Below are positions 60,588-64,000 of a DNA stretch of 64,000 bases, piece by piece. Made by a program: the position numbers and the translations under genes. Each line of letters starts with the position of its first letter. The stretch's first letter is position 1. A model generated the notes under the pieces. The model saw only the letters and a list, made by a program, of their open reading frames with translations, did no database searches and was not told where the DNA came from. Origin of the DNA: Apiotrichum sp. Y4204 (Eukaryota; Basidiomycota; Tremellomycetes; Trichosporonales; Trichosporonaceae); assembly GCA_025531455.1 (NCBI GenBank), contig JAMYHL010000017.1:62001-126000 (forward strand). Reading direction: 5' to 3'.

Positions 60588-60809
60588 CTGCCGTAGCCTC
60601 GGCGATGGTTGTCGGCTGCCCGCCGCACGCCCAGGAATGCTAGCCTGCTGCTTGGCTACCTGCTGGACATTCTCCCGTTCTCCTTCTCCTGACTCTTGTT
60701 CATGGCTCTCTCTTGTCTCTTGTACTAGACCGGTTACAAATCATGCATCACTGTACAGCTGCTCTAGATCACCATTTTGGGCTTTTCTGCTGGTGATTCC
60801 TAAATTTCT

Positions 60810-62872
60810 TTATGCCTCACCGCCAAACATGTTGGCAATGGCCTGTGCGGCCTTGGACGTGTCGGCATCGAGGCCCTTGCGGATACCCTGTCCGACCTGC
60901 TTCCACCACGCGTCCTCCTCGGGGGAGATCTTGCCCTCCTCATCCTCAATGTCGCCGACAAAGCGGTCAATGTCGCGCGGCATCAACCGCCGCTCCCCGG
61001 ACGGCACGCTGGTGACCGCGTCGACAATGCTCTGGGCGGCCATCTCGTACATCTCCTTGGTGCCGGCCTCCTTGAGGATCTCGCCCTGCATCGCGTAGAA
61101 GCACACACGCAGCGTCGTGAGCGGCACGTCGCGCGCAAGCATCTCCATGTCCCACCCCGCGGGGTGCGGCGGGTCGAGCGCCGGAGAGTAGAATGGCGTC
61201 ATGCCCGTCTTGGACGACGGGAGGCGCGGGAAGTTCCATCCGAGCGCCTCGGACGCCTTGGCGCCGTACGCCGAGCAGTTGTCGAGGAGAGCCTGGGCGT
61301 TGCGCGCGGCCGTCTCGTTGATGGGCGCGAGGCGCGCGCGGCTCAGAGTGTTCTTTAGCAACTGGAGGTAGCAGCTTGGGCGGAACTCCTTGGGCGTCGT
61401 GGCGGAGACGGGGATCTTGAGTGCACTGTTGTAGTTGCCCGCGGCGGCGGTGAGTTCGCGCCACGCGCCCTCGCCGTACTCCTGCGCAGGCTGGAACTTC
61501 TTCGCGAGCGCAATGTACCGCTGCGCGGCGCTCAGCTGCGTGTTGGCCATCGTGGCGAGAAGGTCCGCGCGCAGTGTCGGGTCGTCCTGCGACTGGCTGT
61601 CGAGGCTCTGCAGGATGCGCTGCAGCGCCTTGACGGCCACCTCGCCGTTGCGCTCAATCTTCATGCCGGGCTGCACCTGATCGCGGTAAATGTCCCACAT
61701 GATCGAGTCAAAGGTGAGGAGGACCTTGGTTTCGGCGAGGTCGAGCTCGCCCTCGCGGTTCTCCGGAGCGAGGTTACGTGCTGTCTCGATCATCTCGCGG
61801 GTCGACTCCTGCTCGCTCTCAGACGGCGGCTGGGGCGGGGTAACCGAGTCCCAGAGGGTCGTGCCGAGGTCGACGAGGAGGAGCACCGTGTCGACGAGGG
61901 CGTCCGGGGTGGGCGCGTTCTCTGTGCTAACGGCAGACGGAGCCGTGGCCGAGGACGATTCGCCGGCCTTGTCCTCGCCATCCACCTCAATCTTCTCTCC
62001 TTCATCGGCCTTCTCCTCGACATCCATGCTCTCGTCTGCGGGGGCCGCAGCGGCAGCTGCCGGCGTCTCAGACGCCGTGGTCGCCGGCGCCGCTGCACCC
62101 TCGCCTCCCTCTCCCGCCGTGCCAGCAGCCTGCTGCTGCGCCTGGCTTTGAAGCCACATCATCTGGGTAGCCAGCACGGGCCCGAGCATCTTGACGGCGG
62201 TCTGGCGGAACTCGCGGGACGCCTCAGCTCCCGACGCGCCCTCGAGCTCGTCGGTGACGTCTGCAAACGACGCGAGCGCCTGCGCAAGGTTGAACGCCGC
62301 CTCACCGCGCTGGAAGGGGTTGGTCGTCGCGCTCAGAGCCTGGTGGAAGAGAGACACGGCAGACGAGTACAGGTCCAGGTTGCTTGGCGGGAGAGCGAAC
62401 TGCGTCGCCAGGATGAGCTGCACGCGGGCACTGCGGTCAGTGTCTGGTGAATGACCCTGGTACTCAATCTACCAGGCTCACAGGTTGTACAGCGCGCCAA
62501 AGTCCTTGTCGTTGAACTGCATCGCCTTCTGGTACAGGTCGCGCGCCTGCTCGTAGAACTTTTGCGCCTGGGATCAGCCTGGGCCGGAACGCATCGCCGG
62601 GAGAGTGTTGAGAAGCAAGCGCGTTTGATCATCCGGATGTAGTTCATACTTCTCCATCCACATCCACATCACGCACGTCCTCCCACCGGCTCATAACATT
62701 TAACACCCACCTTCTCGCCATCACGCCACCTCTCGGCCTTTTCCTCCATCTCGACGCCGCCCTCCATCGCCTCCTCGAGCGTGTCGTACGTGCGCTCCTC
62801 GGCCGCCTTCTTCGCGGGCCGCCCGGCGCCCTCGTCCTTTGTGCGGCGCTTGGATGGGAGGCGGGGTGCCAT
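60810..62872 (-). CDS. TPR-like acidic protein, unknown function
   Basis: Three exons on the minus strand (62711-62872, 62482-62567, 60810-62430), 622 residues. Basic N-terminus (MAPRLPSKRRTKDEG), then helical repeat features of TPR type (QKFYEQARDLYQKAMQFN, then FGALYNLARVQLILATQFA and the SAVSLFHQAL helix). A disordered acidic/alanine block follows (AAAAAAPADESMDVEEKADEGEKIE). Then a further helical region, TANTQLSAAQRYIALAKKFQ among it, and an end QAIANMFGGEA. The basic start suggests nuclear location. No catalytic motif. A chaperone or assembly factor is a guess from the TPR plus acidic layout. Confidence 0.75.
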
Positions 62873-63325
62873 TTTGGGTATTATACTATGCGCGGGGTGT
62901 TGGGGTTTGTGTTTGTAAAGGTTTGTGATAAAGGGAAAGAAGAGATGGAAAGTGGAGAGTTGTCGCAGGTTGATATAAGTATATGAGCTCGTTGTGAGGG
63001 GGGGGCAGAAGGTGCGAGATGGGAATCGAAGCGTGTGGCACGTTGGAGCACGAAGTGTGGAGCCCCACATCGTCATGACTGTCAGCTGGGTCAGAAGCCT
63101 CCAGCGTCGTGGACCAGGCGCTCGTCGAGGTCGACGAAAGCTCTGATCTTGATCCAGCGCAAGCATGCATGCATACAGCTCGACACGACAGCAGTGAACA
63201 GTACAAACGCGGATAAGAAACATACTGCCCGGATGAAATAAGAGAAGGGATTGCATTCATTTTCGCCCCGTTACAACCTCCCCGCCAACACCACAGCCCA
63301 ACTTACACCCCATCTCCGGTTCGCC
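62873..63325. promoter_or_regulatory. Upstream region of the TPR-like gene
   Basis: A TATAAGTATATGA stretch near 62973 (reads as a TATA-like element on either strand) and a G-run near 63000. No gene recognised. Confidence 0.4.
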
Positions 63326-63886
63326 TAATCACCCCCCTGGAAGACCTTACACCTCTCAAGCGTGGGCTCCCACTTTTCCATATTGCGCGCATAAATGACA
63401 ATCTTGGGCTCGGGGATCGAGCCGGGCGGGAGCGTGCCTGCGATTCAGTGTCCCCCTCTAGGACGCACCCACCGCCATGGAGGTACAGCATGTCCGGCTC
63501 GACTTCGCCGATATCGTACAGCGACCTGGGATGAGCATAAACATCTAGTGCTAGTGCTCTTCACGTACGATCCGCACGAGCCGCAGAAGAAACGCTCAAA
63601 TTTCCGCCCGCTGTCCGCCTTCTTCTCCCATGCGCTCGGGAGGCCCGTGATTTTGACCTTGTCCTTTGGGAACGGGACGTACACTGCGCAGCTGGGATAA
63701 GCACCAATTAGTAAGAAGCGGTAGGTGTTGCTCACAGCGAGCCGGTGAAGCCGCGGCAGTCGGTGCAGTCTGATGTTAATAGAGTTCTGGGGCCGGAACG
63801 GTGCACGCACGGCAGACGACGCCGTCGCCTGGCGTGGCGTCGGTCGTGATCTTGATGCCGCGGCAGTTGCAGTGTACTTCGATCAT
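63326..63886 (-). CDS. GFA/CENP-V domain zinc protein
   Basis: Five short exons on the minus strand, about 132 residues. The zinc-binding pattern is visible: HCNCRG at the start, VCHCTDCRGFTGS across an intron, and FFCGSCGSS, the set of cysteines shared by the glutathione-dependent formaldehyde-activating (GFA) family. It continues KVKITGLPSAWEKKADSGR and ends RCKVFQGGD. Start at 63886 (MIEVHCNCRG). Many family members do not act on formaldehyde, so the reaction is left open. The short spliced layout (introns about 41-46 nt) is typical of this genome. Confidence 0.82.
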
Positions 63887-64000
63887 CGTGAGTGTGAAAT
63901 GTTCGAATGTGAGGAAATGGAAGTGGGAAACTGGTCAATGGGGTTATAGTATTTATCAGCAAACCGTGAGGACGCCTCTATGACGTCGTGTGTCTGTTGA
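63887..64000. promoter_or_regulatory. Upstream flank of the GFA-domain gene
   Basis: Upstream of the minus-strand GFA gene to the window end; a short A/T-rich TATAGTATTTAT stretch near 63946. No gene visible. Confidence 0.4.

Overview
The window is nuclear DNA of a basidiomycete yeast, most likely a tremellomycete of the Trichosporonales type. Three things suggest this: GC-rich third codon positions; densely packed genes on both strands, many broken by very small GT-AG introns (28-60 nt, often only 32-37 nt); and a gene set (NCS1 permease, L-arabinitol dehydrogenase, GH75 chitosanase, AA14-like LPMO, Zn2Cys6 regulator) typical of such saprotrophic yeasts. No rRNA, tRNA, CRISPR array or intact transposon was recognised. 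Exon models were built by hand from splice signals and frame. Where a residue length is given, the summed exons are divisible by three, except for the transporter at 39.8 kb, which needs a one-base correction.

Layout, 1-12 kb: the 3' part of a GPR1/FUN34/YaaH acetate transporter; a prolyl iminopeptidase with nine exons; a TenA-like protein; an M3 metallopeptidase (saccharolysin type); a kelch-repeat protein; an unknown protein with a lysine run and a 36-bp tandem repeat; and two tandem small cysteine-rich secreted protein genes, one of them decayed. From 12.4 to 19.1 kb two diverging paralogues encode single-pass membrane proteins that share a cytoplasmic PPSY motif. From 19.6 to 33.6 kb lie a wax-synthase-like acyltransferase, a 2481-residue low-complexity protein whose start codon appears to be split by an intron, and a multi-pass membrane protein.

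34-44.5 kb looks like a pentose/xylan utilisation cluster: a Zn2Cys6 transcription factor, L-arabinitol 4-dehydrogenase, a short-chain dehydrogenase suited to the L-xylulose reductase step, an MFS sugar transporter (with an apparent 1-nt deletion) and a secreted AA14-like copper LPMO with an N-terminal histidine. An MCT-type MFS transporter follows.

47-64 kb: a hotdog thioesterase, a vWA-domain protein, an NCS1 nucleobase/allantoin permease, a DJ-1/PfpI protein, a GH75 chitosanase with an unusually long repetitive and charged tail, a CoA-type Nudix hydrolase, a TPR-like acidic protein and a GFA-domain protein. Intergenic stretches of 1.4-2.3 kb (11.0-12.4, 15.0-17.1, 29.9-32.2, 41.8-43.5, 52.9-54.3, 57.5-59.5 kb) contain no gene I can support with confidence.
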